DNA of 64,000 nt, taken from Neoceratodus forsteri. Its lineage: Eukaryota; Chordata; Ceratodontiformes; Ceratodontidae. Positions 19,927 through 30,655 of the stretch are shown in pieces (within the stretch, counting starts at the first letter, position 1; every line of letters begins with the position of its first letter). The stretch lies in the NCBI GenBank assembly GCA_016271365.2, contig CM057453.1, forward strand, positions 503,833,001-503,897,000, in the 5' to 3' direction. Under the pieces are notes generated by a model that was not told the DNA's origin, searched no databases, and worked only from the letters and a program-made list of their open reading frames with translations. A program made the translations under genes and the position numbers.

Positions 19927-22900
19927 ATATACATTATGTCTGGGATGCACTCAAAGCTTACATACGAAGTGAAACCATTTCTTACGCCACTTATAAAAAG
20001 AAACAAGAGACACAGAGAGAAAGTAGTCTTGTGCAGGACATCCACAACTTAACAAGGAGGCTATGATAGACCCCAAATCCAACACACTCAAGGAACTTAG
20101 AATACTGAAGAGAGCTTTGAACCAAAGAATCCAGGAAACTAGAAAGGGATCGCCTTATTACTAAATCCCACACAGATTTTGAAGGTGATAGGGCAGGCAA
20201 ATGGCTAGCTGGACTAGTTAAACAAAAAAAAAAGCAGAAAGGACTATCCTTAGAATGGCTAAGATGGACGGCTCTCTCACCTGTGATCAGAAGGAAATAA
20301 ATAACACATTTAAAGATTTTTACATCACACTTTATGCCTCCCAGTTCCCACTAGATGGCGATCCAGAGGCTTTCCTTAGCAGTGTGGAGTTACCCTACTT
20401 GAACTTGAATATTAGGAAGAATCTAAGTATACCCATCGCTCCTGAGGAGGTCAAGGAGGCCATATGGCGAATTAACAAAGGGAAGGCACCAGGACCTGAC
20501 GGGATCCCTGCGGAATTTTACAGACATACATGGGACGTTATAGGAGGATTCCTCACTGAGGTCATATGCCAGTCGTTAAAAGAAAATCTTAGCAGACCCT
20601 CAGTATATAAGTTTTATCTCTGATAGGGTAGGAGGGTTCATTGCCTTGAATAAGGATAAAGGGACACATATACATTATGTCTGGGATGCACTCAAAGCTT
20701 ACATACGAAGTGAAACCATTTCTTACGCCGCTTATAAAAAGAAACAAGAGATGAGGTCATATGCCAGTCGTTAAAAGAGGGGTTCTACACCCATCGCTGA
20801 GACTAGCTACCATAGTTGTTCTTCCTAAACCTGGGAAAGACCCTACAAAATGTGGATCCTACCGCCCAATATTGCTTTTAAATGCGGATTACAAAATATT
20901 GACAAAAATATTAGCAGGAAGACTAGAAGATCTTCTCCCAGATCTTATACAATCCGACGGGGGGGGGGTGTTTCGTTAAGGGTCGTCAGGCCAAGCACTA
21001 TCTTCGGCATTCCATTAATATAATCCACAGAGTCAAATGGCCCTTCATGTTTGCAGTTTTACGAAAATATGGGGTGGGGAGCATTTTTTTTGACTGGCTA
21101 AGAGCACTATATAGCAACCCACAAGCACAAATACCAACAACACTATTTTGATGCCTTTCTTGTTGTCTAGGGAGACGAGACAGGGATGCCCCCTATCACC
21201 CTTACTTTATGTCCTCACCATGGAGGCCCTAGCGTCTACAATACGTGCCTCCCCAAAAATGCAGGGATGTAAGATAGGAGGGAAAACCCACATTATCTCC
21301 TTATTTGCAGAAGATGTTCTGCTGTTCTTGGAAAATCCATAAGAGGCCCTCCCGGTGCAGGTTTATGGACCCTTGTCGGGTCATAAAATTATTCTGGATA
21401 ACAGCGAATGGCTCCCATTGGTAAAGCAGAAAACACCTATAACAATTGCAGGGAATATGGTAGCCCCTGCCAAACATATTAAATATCTGGGCATACTCCT
21501 TCCTAGCAAACTTACTCAGATAATTCAAATTAATTATAGTCCCCTCACACAAAAAAAATCAAGGCCGACTGCAGCAATTGGAAAGCTTTGCCATTGACAC
21601 TCTTGGGACGGGTACATCTAATTAAGATGTACATACTACCAAGAGCCCTGTACTTATTCCAAACCATTCCCATACACCTCCCTTAAAAATATATAAGAGC
21701 TGTGGAGGGGGCATGTTCAATGTTGCTGTGGCAGGGAAGGAAACCACAAATTAAAAAGGACATACTCTGGAAACCAGAGCAATCGAGAGGTCTGGCCCTC
21801 CCTAATTTTCGTTTATATTACATAGCGGCACAATTGGCTCATATACCAGACACCTTAATAGAAGGCAGGGGAGCCCCCACATGGCGAGACATGGAATCTA
21901 AAACAGAGGCAAATATATATTATTCTACTCTGGTTCACAATCTTGGGTCAATAGACCAGCCCAAAATTAAAAAACCCTGTACCAGATCTACATGGAGGGC
22001 TTGGGAGGAGGCCCATGATATGTTGGGAATACATAAAGAGATGTAGCCTGACACACAGTTGGAAAAACTGCTTGGTGAGGGGGGAAATATATCTGTCCAT
22101 GATAAAAAGGGATTAGCACAATGGAAAAGTCGGGGTTTATTTAAACTTGATCAGTTTTGGGGGGAAGAGAAGGTGAGCCAATTTAAGATGCTTCAGCACA
22201 AATATCAGTTACCAACCACATACTATTTTCTTTACCTCCGACTTAAAGCCAAGATAGAAACCATGCTGCAGAAAGGCTCTCAAGCGCTGATTTTAAAACG
22301 TTCCCCATTAGAAGAACTCTTTATAAAATACTCCAACATTCAAGGTTTTAAACCTTTGAATAGATGTTACAAAATGTTGTTGCACAGTACACCAACTCCC
22401 CCCTGGAAAGAGTGAGAACTTCATGGGAACAAAATCTGTACCCCGAGGTTTTTTCAGAGAGAGACTGGAATTTAATCTGTTGGAATATTTTGAATTTCTC
22501 AGTAAATAACAGACTGAGAATCATACAATATAACTTTTTTATGCAGACGTATCATACTCCCATATTGGCCCATAAAATTGACCCGAGTTCTTCCCCATAT
22601 TGTTATAAGTGTCAAGTACAGGAGAGTACCTTTTACCATATGGCATGGGCATGCCCAAGGGTGAGGAGGTTCTGGGAGGGAGTGGTCGGGGTCTTGTCCA
22701 GGATTCTGGATCCCCCCCCATCTGGACCCAGTTGAGAGATTATTGGGGCTCCCGAGCCGAGGCTCCTGGAAGCCCACAAAAGGACATAAATTATGGAGAC
22801 TGGGCCTGGTGGTGGGGATGCGGGAGCTGGCAATTTATTGGAGACTGCAGCAAGTTCCATCGGTAGTGGCTTGGTTAGCCTCACTATTCCAAGTAATGAA

Positions 22901-23099
22901 ACTCGAGAGAACTCAATATTTGGTAAGGAATCAATTGGGCAAATATGAGGAAAATTGGGGCCCCATGGAAAGGGCACTCCCACAAGACTGGTTTCCAGTA
23001 TTTTTAATTTCCAGTCCTCAGATTTGTTTTAAATTCAGACCAACTGACATCACATCACTGCAGAGTTACCAACTACAGGTGTTATTACATTTTGTTTAA
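19927..23099 (+). pseudogene. L1/Tx1 ORF2: end of endonuclease, RT, zinc-knuckle C-terminus
   Basis: Resumes with VWDALKAYIRSETISYATYK. RT blocks follow: GKAPGPDGIPAEFYRHTWDV (about 20480), an inserted self-copy at 20584-20751, RLATIVVLPKPGKDPTKCGS, YRPILLLNADYKILTKI, RQGCPLSPLLYVLTMEALA (about 21180) and SLFAEDVLLFLENP, where the usual F/Y-A-D-D box reads FAED. A C-terminal Cys/His knuckle CYKCQVQESTFYHMAWACP (about 22600) and the ending W-G-P block (NWGPMERALPQDWF, about 22955) complete it. Stops and frameshifts are frequent, so it is a dead copy. Confidence 0.9.
20557..20778 (+). repeat. 168-bp self-copy with 27-bp direct flanking repeats
   Basis: Positions 20584-20751 repeat the element's own upstream sequence (17603-17688 joined to 19927-20010) at high identity and lack the CR1. 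The copy is bracketed by the 27-bp repeat at 20557-20583 and 20752-20778 (TGAGGTCATATGCCAGTCGT plus TAAAAGA). It looks like an insertion of a short L1-derived piece with duplication of its target. It disrupts the RT. Confidence 0.92.
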
Positions 23100-23428
23100 C
23101 CTTATATACTGTGCTACTAATGTAGGATGATACTAAACTATCATAGCATTGCTCCAGGAACAAAGGGAAACACCAGTGGACAAAATGTATAGACAACATG
23201 CAAGTATTCATATAGAAAGCCATTACTTAGATACTGTTAGGCCCCTAGCCTCTTTGAGACTAGATGGCACAGCCAATTTTAATTGTACCTAATATTCACT
23301 TTTTAATTGAACTGTACAATGATTTTATTGACTACAGTAAATCACATATATCAAGAAAAGGGAAAGCTACTCCCCAGTATGGGAGGAGGAGTATGACTGT
23401 ATGAATCCAATAAAATAAAGTATACAAA

Positions 23429-24470
23429 AAAGGATAGGAAGCAAAGAGTGATAGTAAAGGGATTTCAATCTGAGTGGGGAGAAGTGACAAGTGAGGTGCC
23501 CCAGGGATCTGTCTTGGGGCCTACATTATTTAATATATTAATTAATACACTTCAGACAACAGACAATGCGTGGATAAGCAAGTATGCAGATGACTGTAAA
23601 TTAGGGGGTCTGGTACAAAATCAGTTAGATGGTCAAAAACTCCAGGACAATCTAGATAAATTATTGGCTTGGACCAAAAATAAGAAAAGGATGTTTAACA
23701 TATCTAAGTGTAAAGTGATGCACTTCAGTGTTAAGAATCCGAACTTCCTATATAAATTAGACAACCAGTTATTGGAAACAACTACAGAAGAGAGAGACCT
23801 GGGAATAATCAAAACAGATAAACTATCAACAGATGTGTATACTAAGAAAACTGTTAAAAAATGTCAAAAAATATTGGGCTGTATTCTGGCAAATATAAAA
23901 AGTAGGGACCAAAAAGTGATTCTCCCACTCTACACTAGTTTAGTGTGTCCGCATTTAGAATATTGCTCCCAATTTTCAGCTGCAATTACTGTTACAAAAC
24001 AAAAATTAAAGGAAGGTGTGCAGAGGAGAATAACCAAAAAAAATAAGAGGACTACAAAATTTTACATATAAAGACAGACTAAATAAACTAGAGCTATACT
24101 CCATTGAGTATAGACAATTACGAGGTGATCTTTGTTTGATCTTTAGAGCAACCAAAGATCAATGTCTGCTGGAAAGCATCGGAATTAAAAAATGTCAGGA
24201 ACAAAATAAGAAAACTAAGTCGCATAACTATAGGTTAAAGGGAGAAACAAATGTAACCAAGAAACGTTGTGACTTTTTTACACAAAGGGTCACTAAAAGC
24301 TGGAATGAATTGCCTAAACAGGTGATGGAAAGTGATATAGAAACTTTTAAATATACATTAGATCGACACATGGGAAACAAACAATTTATGTTCCACCTGT
24401 AGAATAAGTAGGTGGCGAGTTCATTAAGGACAAACTGTCTATAGAACTCGAATCCAACTATGAATCTATG
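23429..24470 (+). pseudogene. Host CR1-group LINE: RT active site, C-terminus, 3' UTR
   Basis: Fifth host piece. It starts with the second copy of the 15-bp L1 target duplication. The protein reads IVKGFQSEWGEVTSEVPQGS, VLGPTLFNILIN, WISKYADDCKLGG with intact YADD (about 23580), MFNISKCKVMHFSVKNP, ERDLGIIKTDKLSTDV, ILGCILANIKSRDQKVILPL and YTSLVCPHLEYCSQFS. After a frame change near 24070 comes RCDFFTQRVTKSWNELPKQV, the CR1 C-terminal block, with a stop at 24400. A 3' UTR leads to TATGAATCTATG, the start of the 8-bp 3' repeats. Confidence 0.9.
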
Positions 24471-24637
24471 GGGGGCACTAAAGAGCCAATCTCCCAGCAG
24501 GACGTCTTCTAGATCAGCTCTGCATCACAGCTTGAAAAGAGCCCTATTTTATTATTTTAAGTTTAAAGAGAGCAGATAAAAAGTTTAAAATTGTATTCCT
24601 GAGCTCCTCAGCTTTCTAACGATCCATTACATGACAT

Positions 24638-25505
24638 GGAGAAAATGAAACCAGCTAGTTCTGGAGCGTCTAAAACAGCCAGAGCTAAACAGGGGGCAGG
24701 CCTGAGAAGAAACAGCAACCCACGAGGCAGGGCTTGCAGTAGATGGCTCGCATGCTCCTCCATGGCAGCAAATCTTAGCGACAGTAAAATCTATGGACAG
24801 TAAAATGGAGCGCACATTATCTAAATCAGAGATGCATGAAGTTGACATAAAAGAGTTTACTGGGACTGTTGCTGAAGCAGATAAATGCTCCATCTCCACA
24901 CAGGCAGCTGTTTCCTCCCTCACTAAAGAGAACATGCAATTATGGGGTCACCTAGAAGCCCTAGAGAATGAGATTCATGCTGATAACCTGAGATTAGTTG
25001 ATGTCCCAGAAGCGGTCGAAGGCGTTAATCTCCTGACCTTCTTGATCACCTGCATGAAGGACACTATTCCAGTTCCGGAGACCTTTGACTGGGGTGCCCT
25101 TGGGAGGGCATACAGAGTTAATCCTTGGGTGAGGCCTACAAATACAGATCAATCACGCACAGTGTTAGTGCATACGATGGGTGTGGAGATTTGGGACCAG
25201 TTACTTGCAGCGTCTAGATTGGTCTACCCGATCGATATTGAGGGTCACGATATTACAATTTTCCCAGATCTATCATACCAAACAAGAGCTCACCACAAAC
25301 AATTTGATGGCATTCAGCAAATGCTTTGGGTCCTGGGACTTGTGCATTCTTTTCTTTTACTGGCACACCTGTGGATAATCTACAGGGGAAAGAGTTGGCA
25401 GTTCAAGGATCCCAAGGATGTAGGATGATGGATGGAAAAAATTGAGGAGGAGTTTTCTGCAAAAACAGAGGGAACCCTAGAAGATGAGGACTCAGATAAT
25501 GACTG
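24638..25505 (+). pseudogene. L1/Tx1-type ORF1 in half-L1 element
   Basis: The first Met at about 24638 gives MEKMKPASSGASKTARAKQG. After an early frame change the frame runs open from 24793 to 25428: a coiled coil (SLTKENMQLWGHLEALENEI), then an RRM-like domain with HADNLRLVDVPEAVEGVNLL (usual R-R-x-N-L/I-R-I/L-x-G-x-P-E-x-x-E-G), GRAYRVNPWVRPTNTDQSR and a C-terminal block IDIEGHDITIFPDLSYQTRA. After about 25300 the frame seems altered (the Q-x-x-x-F-x-x-V/L block ends in LVHSFLLLAH, not typical). A terminal acidic stretch ends at 25505. It is relatively well preserved compared with neighbours. Confidence 0.83.
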
Positions 25506-26231
25506 AACTTGTTCACCAAAGTCTGGAGAATTTACCCTATTTGTTAAGGTTTGAGCATTAAGGACTTTGGGGTATTAGTCTCTCCCTTAGTTATGGAAGG
25601 ACATATTTTTTTTCTTGTTATGTCTAGTTCCCATGGCCCCTCAGTGAATAAATATTGTGGACCACTAATCTATAATGTTTGGGAAGTTACTGATCTAAGG
25701 TAATTATTTTTGTCACTGGGAATAATGTGGTCTTTAGATAGAATTTCTCATTATGAGGGGGAAGCAGGGGACAAGAATAGCCATGTGAGCTCTGTTGGAT
25801 AAACAATCTTCTGTTAGTGGAATTCTTAATGTGGGGACATTATTAAGTCTCTCTCTATTATTATTTCATCTACATAAGTAATACGGGGTTCCTCTCTTGT
25901 ATTTTGATATAGTGCAAATATCTATGAAGCATATTATTATTTTAATACCACTGTCATACGTAGATAAATAACAATCATTTTGGATTGCAGTAATTTCTTC
26001 CTGTTGCTACTACCTAAGGTGGACACTCCATTTGCTACTGAGTCGACTGGCATTATGTGACTTTCTTTGTGGACACTTTATTAGATAACCATCATCTCCT
26101 GCTGTAACATATTACAAGGAAAGATATCTGTTTATCAACTGTAATGGTCATTTAAATCTATGAGGTCCTTGTATGAGGAAATGCATGTATTGTTTTATTT
26201 CTAAAGCAATAAACATGAAGTTTAAAAAAAA
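25506..26231 (+). other. Half-L1 3' UTR
   Basis: AT-rich, non-coding on both strands, ending in AATAAACATG and an A run. No RT or endonuclease motif is detected in any frame. Confidence 0.7.
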
Positions 26232-26250
26232 ATGAATCTATGAATCTATG
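26232..26250 (+). other. Host LINE 3' tail repeats
   Basis: ATGAATCT repeated about 2.4 times: the terminal 8-bp repeats of the host CR1-group LINE, cut from 24460-24470 by the half-L1 insertion. DIRS sequence begins directly after it at 26251. Confidence 0.85.
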
Positions 26251-26654
26251 GATGACAGCCTGAAGAGATACCATTCAAAACTCTTTGAATCTGATGAATC
26301 TGTTCAGGGCTCTGAGGCCCTACAATGGATGCAAGTTTCCTGTGGCTTTTGGTGACCAGAAAGTATATGAAGTAAAACCCCTGTTCTTTTCTTTGGGAGG
26401 AATGGGCTATGGCCTTTTTTTGATGTAAGGACTGAACCTCTACCCTCAGTAAGGACAAGTGGCCTGAAGGGTAATATGAAGGAGGTGGAGGGTGCACTGG
26501 AGGTTTGGAGAGCAGTTCCAGTGCATCTCCTTTTTCTACTATTTCCAGGACCTGTTTGTCCGTGGCGATTTCCCTCCCTTGTGGCAGATGAAAGGAGAGC
26601 CTTACTCCCCACACTTGTACCCCTGGTGGCAGTCATGAAAGAGGAAGTGGGAAG
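26251..26654 (-). pseudogene. DIRS-type pol, N-terminal RT
   Basis: Minus strand: ATDKQVLEIVEKGDALELLS, then AHSSQRKEQGFYFIYFLVTK and SHRKLASIVGPQSP, the first RT block of DIRS-type elements (usually Q-G-F-Y-S-x-Y-F-x-V-P-K-K-x-G-G-x-R-P-I-L-D-L). It ends abruptly at 26251 after ISSGCHP. The next expected block (KKGDWLCALN) is at about 3740, 22.4 kb away, because the host LINE lies between. The R-P-I-L-D-L block is degenerate and frames change upstream. It follows gag on the same strand, as expected. Confidence 0.83.
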
Positions 26655-28431
26655 TCAGAATGTGCCTGGGGCAACAGGGCCACCAGAATCAAAACCTTTG
26701 GTTGCCTTGGAGAGGTCATCTTGGGCAACTGGTCCAGCAGGGGAACTGCCTCCTCTGCCACGATATTGTGGACAGTAGCCTTGGCTTCCTTGGCCTGCAG
26801 GCTTCCAAAAGGCACCTCTACCACGACCCCTGAAATTTTGTGGGGTCAAGGATTTTACAGTCCACAGTGTTATCTTGGATGATTGAAGGTCCTTTAAGAC
26901 ATCATCCACACCAATGCTGAACAACTTTTGAGCCATGAAAAGGGGAACTAAGCAACAGCATTTGAGACATTGTATGCTGATCTTACTAAATGTTTTGCTG
27001 TTATTTAGGCAAGGAGAGGCAACTTTAAGCAATTCTGCTTTTGCCCGACCATCTGTTAGAGTCTGAACTATAGACATTGTTGATTACCAGAGGCTGTTCT
27101 GACACTTAATCATGTAAGGCTGGTAGTTTGTAATGTACAGTCCGAATGTGGCAGAGGCATAGATCCTCTTGCCCATTGCTTCTCATTTCCTGAACTCTTT
27201 GTCAGGAGGGAGAGTGCTCATGAATCTAGGGCCTCTAGTGCAATCACAAGCAGCCAGGATGACTACAGAGGCAGTCTCTGGCTGAGAAGCACCGTAGGGC
27301 TTGACAGACATAGGAGGGTGCTGTTTGCCAGCCTTTTTGGGAATGTAGGTAGAGTGCTATGCCTGTGCCAGGCAGCAAATGTAGCATCCTCTAAGGCACG
27401 GTAGACAGAAGGCATCATGATAGAGGGTGCTGCTGTTACTTCCAAGACCTCCATTAAACGTTTCATACTGGAATCTTCTTCTTCTCCCTCAAATACCATC
27501 ACATCCTGTATGTGCTTGAATAAAGCCTGGAAGGAGGGATCCTCTGGAGGAGATACTCTACAGAGTCTTCACTGCACGATGACAACATTGAGCTGGAGCC
27601 CCACCATTATCTCTTAAAGCCTCTTCCATTTCCAGGAGGTCAGGATTATATTCCACCTCATCATCATCCTGAATGACAACATTAGCAAGCGACAGAGCTG
27701 CCGACAGAGGTGGTGGCTGTATCATCGGTGCAGCAGGTATGCTTTTTGTTCTCACTGACAATGATGGTGCTAGCGAAGGAGGCCCTGTTGACAGAACTGG
27801 CACCACTGCTGTCAGTGATGGGAACAAGCATGTTCACATCTTTGAAAACAATTACAGCATAACCTGGGAGTTGACGATGCCCAATGGAGGGGTTGTGACT
27901 GCTGTCATCGCCCGGATGGAACCCGACAAAAGAGGTGGCATACCATCCACAGTAGATATGGCAGTGTCAGAGCCAGACCTCAACTTTGGTGTCTCAGTGA
28001 TGGTCAGGCGACTGTAGTTGATGTTGCTAGAGCGCATGATGATGAAAACTTGCGCTTCTTCAATGGAGACCTTGACCTCCCAGGGAAGTATGTTTGTCTC
28101 TGTGCTTATGGTGGCTGGAAGAGGACGAGGGCTTCAATGACGATTTTTCCTTGCCTTTGGACTTCACCATCATCCTCGCTGACCTTGGTGGTGATACGGT
28201 CATTGACTACCTGGGAGTTCCCTTACCTGGGGTGGGCGGTTGAGAAGGAGTAGCCAATTTGGAGTCCACGGCTTTCACCAGTGCTTCCATGGCCTTTATG
28301 GCAATGGAAGCCTCTATAACCTTCTTCCAGAGTCTCCTCTCGTGACCTGGGTAAATCTTTAGCATATCTTGCAGACATTTACATTGTGGGACAGGCCCAA
28401 ACAGCAAACACACACAGTGCTTCAAGTTCAA
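26655..28431 (-). pseudogene. DIRS-type gag (ORF1), main part
   Basis: A putative nucleocapsid/gag protein. On the minus strand from 28431: KHCVCLLFGPVPQCKCLQDM with several Cys of the N-terminal Cys-rich block, then LKIYPGHERRLWKKVIEASI. An acidic middle follows (VVIQDDDEVEYNPDLLEMEE, about 27680), then a region where the family has a K-x-x-x-x-Y-x-x-P motif (27263-27502), TDGRAKAELLKVAS, and an Arg/Gly-rich tail FRGRGRGAFWKPAGQGSQGY (about 26800). At least four frameshifts are present. The N-terminus is cut off by an antisense L2 at 28432 and found at 29958-30018. Confidence 0.78.
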
Positions 28432-29957
28432 GTTTCAATTTTATTGCAGGAAAGACTCCGTTGAGCAAGCTCATTCGCAAGGAGGTCCTGAGGCACATAC
28501 ACATACAGTTCGCAATTACATAGACAGGAGATACAAAATGTAGGACAACAAAGAAAAAATACATAATACAAGAGGTATACATAACAGAAGTCCTTATGCT
28601 ATAATGCAGTACATTCCAGCTTTAACCTTGCCCTAAATTATGCAACACATTTCAGCTTAATAAGTAAAGGGCCAGTTGGTACCTATGAAGTTGACTTGGC
28701 GTTGGGGGCCTAGTAGCACCTAGATATGTCTTTTAATTTAGAGATAGCTAGTGTTTTGTAGGAGTTAATTGATACGATGCTGGTTAGCTTCAGCATGGCT
28801 TGTAGTTGGTTCCAAATGTTTGGGAGGGCATATGAGACAGCTCTTTGGCCAGCTGTGGTACGTGTCCTGGGAACATCTAGTAGGATAAGGTCGGATTTCC
28901 TTAGGGAGCAGGCGCTATGCGAGATGTGTATGAGAGATGTTAAATAGACAGGTAGTTTGTGGAGTAGTAATTTGAGGGTCCAAATGCCAGCATGCAGGAG
29001 GCGTCTGGTGGCAAGAGAGGTCCACCCAACTGCTGTATAAAGATCACAGTGGTGGGTCCTGTACGCAGAGTTAGTAATGAAGTGAAGAGCACGGTGACAG
29101 AGTACGTCCAGTTTAGATAGACTCAAGGTTGGGAAGGAGAGAAAGATAATGTCTCCGTAGTCAAGCAAGGGAAGGAATGTTGCTTGACAAGTCTTTATGG
29201 TCGCGAGAGAAAGAGGGTCCTATTTCTAAAGAAGAAACCGAGCGTGCTTTAAGCCTCTTTGTTAGATCCTCGATGTGGTCGTTGAAGGAAAGCTTGTTGT
29301 CTATCCACATACCTAGATATTTAAATTTAGAGTACGAATCCAAAGGTTCACCTAGGAGGTAACGATGAAGTTTTAGGTGGGGTAGGTAGGGCACCAGACA
29401 AGGTAAGTCTCGAGAAAATCATTGTCTTGGTTTTTTTGGCATTTAAGAGAAGCTTGGCATTGATAAGGTTGCTCTCTAACTGGATAAAATCAGCTTGGAG
29501 TGCTTCCCTGACTTCAGTTAAGAACGAGCCTGATGCGTACAAAACCGTATTGTCCACAAAGAAATGTATGGTAGAGTTCTTTATGTGGGAGTCAAGGTTG
29601 TTAATGTACAGGGAAAAAAGGATTGGTCCTAGGATGGAGCCTTGAGGGACTCCTCTGGCAATTGGAAGGGGGGCAGATAGTAGGCCATCAGCTTTGACTT
29701 TTTGTATCCTTCCCGTGAGATAACTGTTAAACCACTGTAAGGTAAGTGGAGTGGCACCTATGTAGGCAAGACAGGTGATTCGGAGGTGATGGTCTACAGT
29801 GTTGAAGGCCTTACTGAGGTCTAGAAAGACTGCACCAGTAACCGTCTTGGTGTCCATAGCATGGATCCAGTCATTAGAGACTTTAGCCAAGGCTGAGATG
29901 GTACTGTGCTTCGACCTGAAGCCAGATTGGTCCAGGTTTAGGAGTGAGTGCGCATGT
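28432..29957 (-). mobile_element. 5'-truncated L2-type LINE in the DIRS gag
   Basis: A 1.5 kb insertion in the same orientation as the DIRS element. Its 3' end is at about 28432 (TTCAAGTTTCAATTTTATTG on the plus strand, an L2-like end), and its 5' end near 29957 is truncated in the RT domain. On both sides DIRS gag sequence is present. A possible 6-bp TTCAAG repeat lies at 28426-28437. Confidence 0.82.
28710..29890 (-). pseudogene. L2-type ORF2: RT and C-terminal domain
   Basis: From high to low coordinate: GAVFLDLSKAFNTVDHHL (catalytic Asp kept), ARGVPQGSILGPILFSLYIN, then STIHFFVDNTVLYASG, where the Y-A-D-D box reads FVDN, so one catalytic Asp is lost. LLLNAKKTKTMIFSRL follows, then after a frame change at 29394 YSKFKYLGMWIDNKLSFNDH. 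The C-terminal part (29168-28710) reads MLDYGDIIFLSF, ALHFITNSAYRTHHCDLYTA and ISHSACSLRKSDLI. Two frame breaks and the active-site change make it inactive. Confidence 0.88.
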
Positions 29958-30018
29958 CATCCTTGTAGATCTTGTAACTGCAGGTACAAAACTTAAAGGT
30001 TCTTTCGACTGCGGCATA
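29958..30018 (-). pseudogene. DIRS-type gag N-terminus
   Basis: Minus strand, starting ATG at 30018: MPQSKEPLSF, then in a shifted frame FCTCSYKIYKDDMRTH. The C-x-C and His would complete a Cys/His cluster with KHCVC at 28431 on the other side of the L2 insertion. It is a short segment. Its assignment depends on that continuity, on the position upstream of gag and on a TATAAAA box 126 bp before the ATG. Confidence 0.55.
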
Positions 30019-30300
30019 CAGGAACAACGTTGATATGAAAACTGTTTAAATATAGAAAAGAAAAAAAGAAACAATAGCATTGTTTCTCTGCAAGTCTGAT
30101 GAGCAGCTGACAGAAGAACTAAGGAGCAAGGAGGCCACCCATGTTTTATAAGTCTCGCCATTGTACGTCACTGCGAGTTTCCCCCACCTGGCAAAAGTTT
30201 CTGAGTTGTCCTGACACCTACAGGGTATAGTTTTAAAGGTGTGGCCCAATGGAGGAGATGTTATCAATGAAGATCTTAAGCTTCTATGATTAACAGTTCA
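30019..30300 (-). promoter_or_regulatory. Probable DIRS 5' region with TATA box
   Basis: Non-coding sequence upstream of the gag start. On the minus strand TATAAAA lies at 30150-30144, about 126 bp before the ATG at 30018. Where the DIRS terminal repeat begins is not resolved, because its partner end (beyond 1377) is missing. Confidence 0.4.
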
Positions 30301-30655
30301 AATGTTACATCTCTAAAAATGTAATTTCAAGCATTATAAAGTATCATAATAGATTTTTTTGTGAAAATGGTCGAAAGATACAAGTTGTTGTTCGGTCTCA
30401 GAATAAACACATTCTTTTCTAGTTTTCTGCATTTAACCACATGAAAACCTTAACACTATGTTTTAGCTCAAGTACGTAGCTACTTAACACCATGCTGACA
30501 TTAGAACACTGCTCATCAAAGATCAGTAACTGGGTGGCCTCCCACCAGCTGGCACCGAACCCAGGAACAATGGAGTTGCTACTGGTTGTAAGAGTGAGGA
30601 CAGGCTTCCAAACTACAGTGTAACCTTAACCCCCTGTCCTTAACAGGGTTCACCT
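30301..30655. other. No recognisable feature
   Basis: AT-rich, then mixed-composition DNA with no coding pattern, repeats or element ends that I can identify. Confidence 0.5.

Larger units (their letters stand above)
14632..23428 (+). mobile_element. L1/Tx1-type LINE, full-length, with nested CR1
   Basis: A plus-strand L1-clade element starting GGGGGCGTGACC and ending in AATAAAATAAAGTATACAAAA. It is flanked by a 15-bp target duplication AAAGGATAGGAAGCA (14617-14631 and 23429-23443). It has a leader (14632-14762), ORF1 (14763-15702), a spacer (15703-16871), ORF2 (16872-23099) and a 3' UTR. A CR1 of 2.24 kb (17689-19926) splits the ORF2 endonuclease region. Without it and a 168-bp internal copy (20584-20751) the element would be about 6.4 kb, a normal L1/Tx1 length. 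Confidence 0.9.
24471..26231 (+). mobile_element. ORF1-only L1/Tx1 derivative (half-L1-like)
   Basis: A 1.76 kb plus-strand element starting GGGGGCACTAAAG and ending in AAAGCAATAAACATGAAGTT plus an A9 run. It is flanked by an 11-bp duplication ATGAATCTATG (24460-24470 and 26232-26242). The duplication falls in the host LINE's own 8-bp tail repeats, so part of it may be pre-existing. It has a leader, one ORF1 (about 24638-25505) and a 3' UTR (25506-26220), with no trace of endonuclease or RT. This is the architecture called HAL1 in mammals, here of the Tx1-type L1. Confidence 0.82.
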
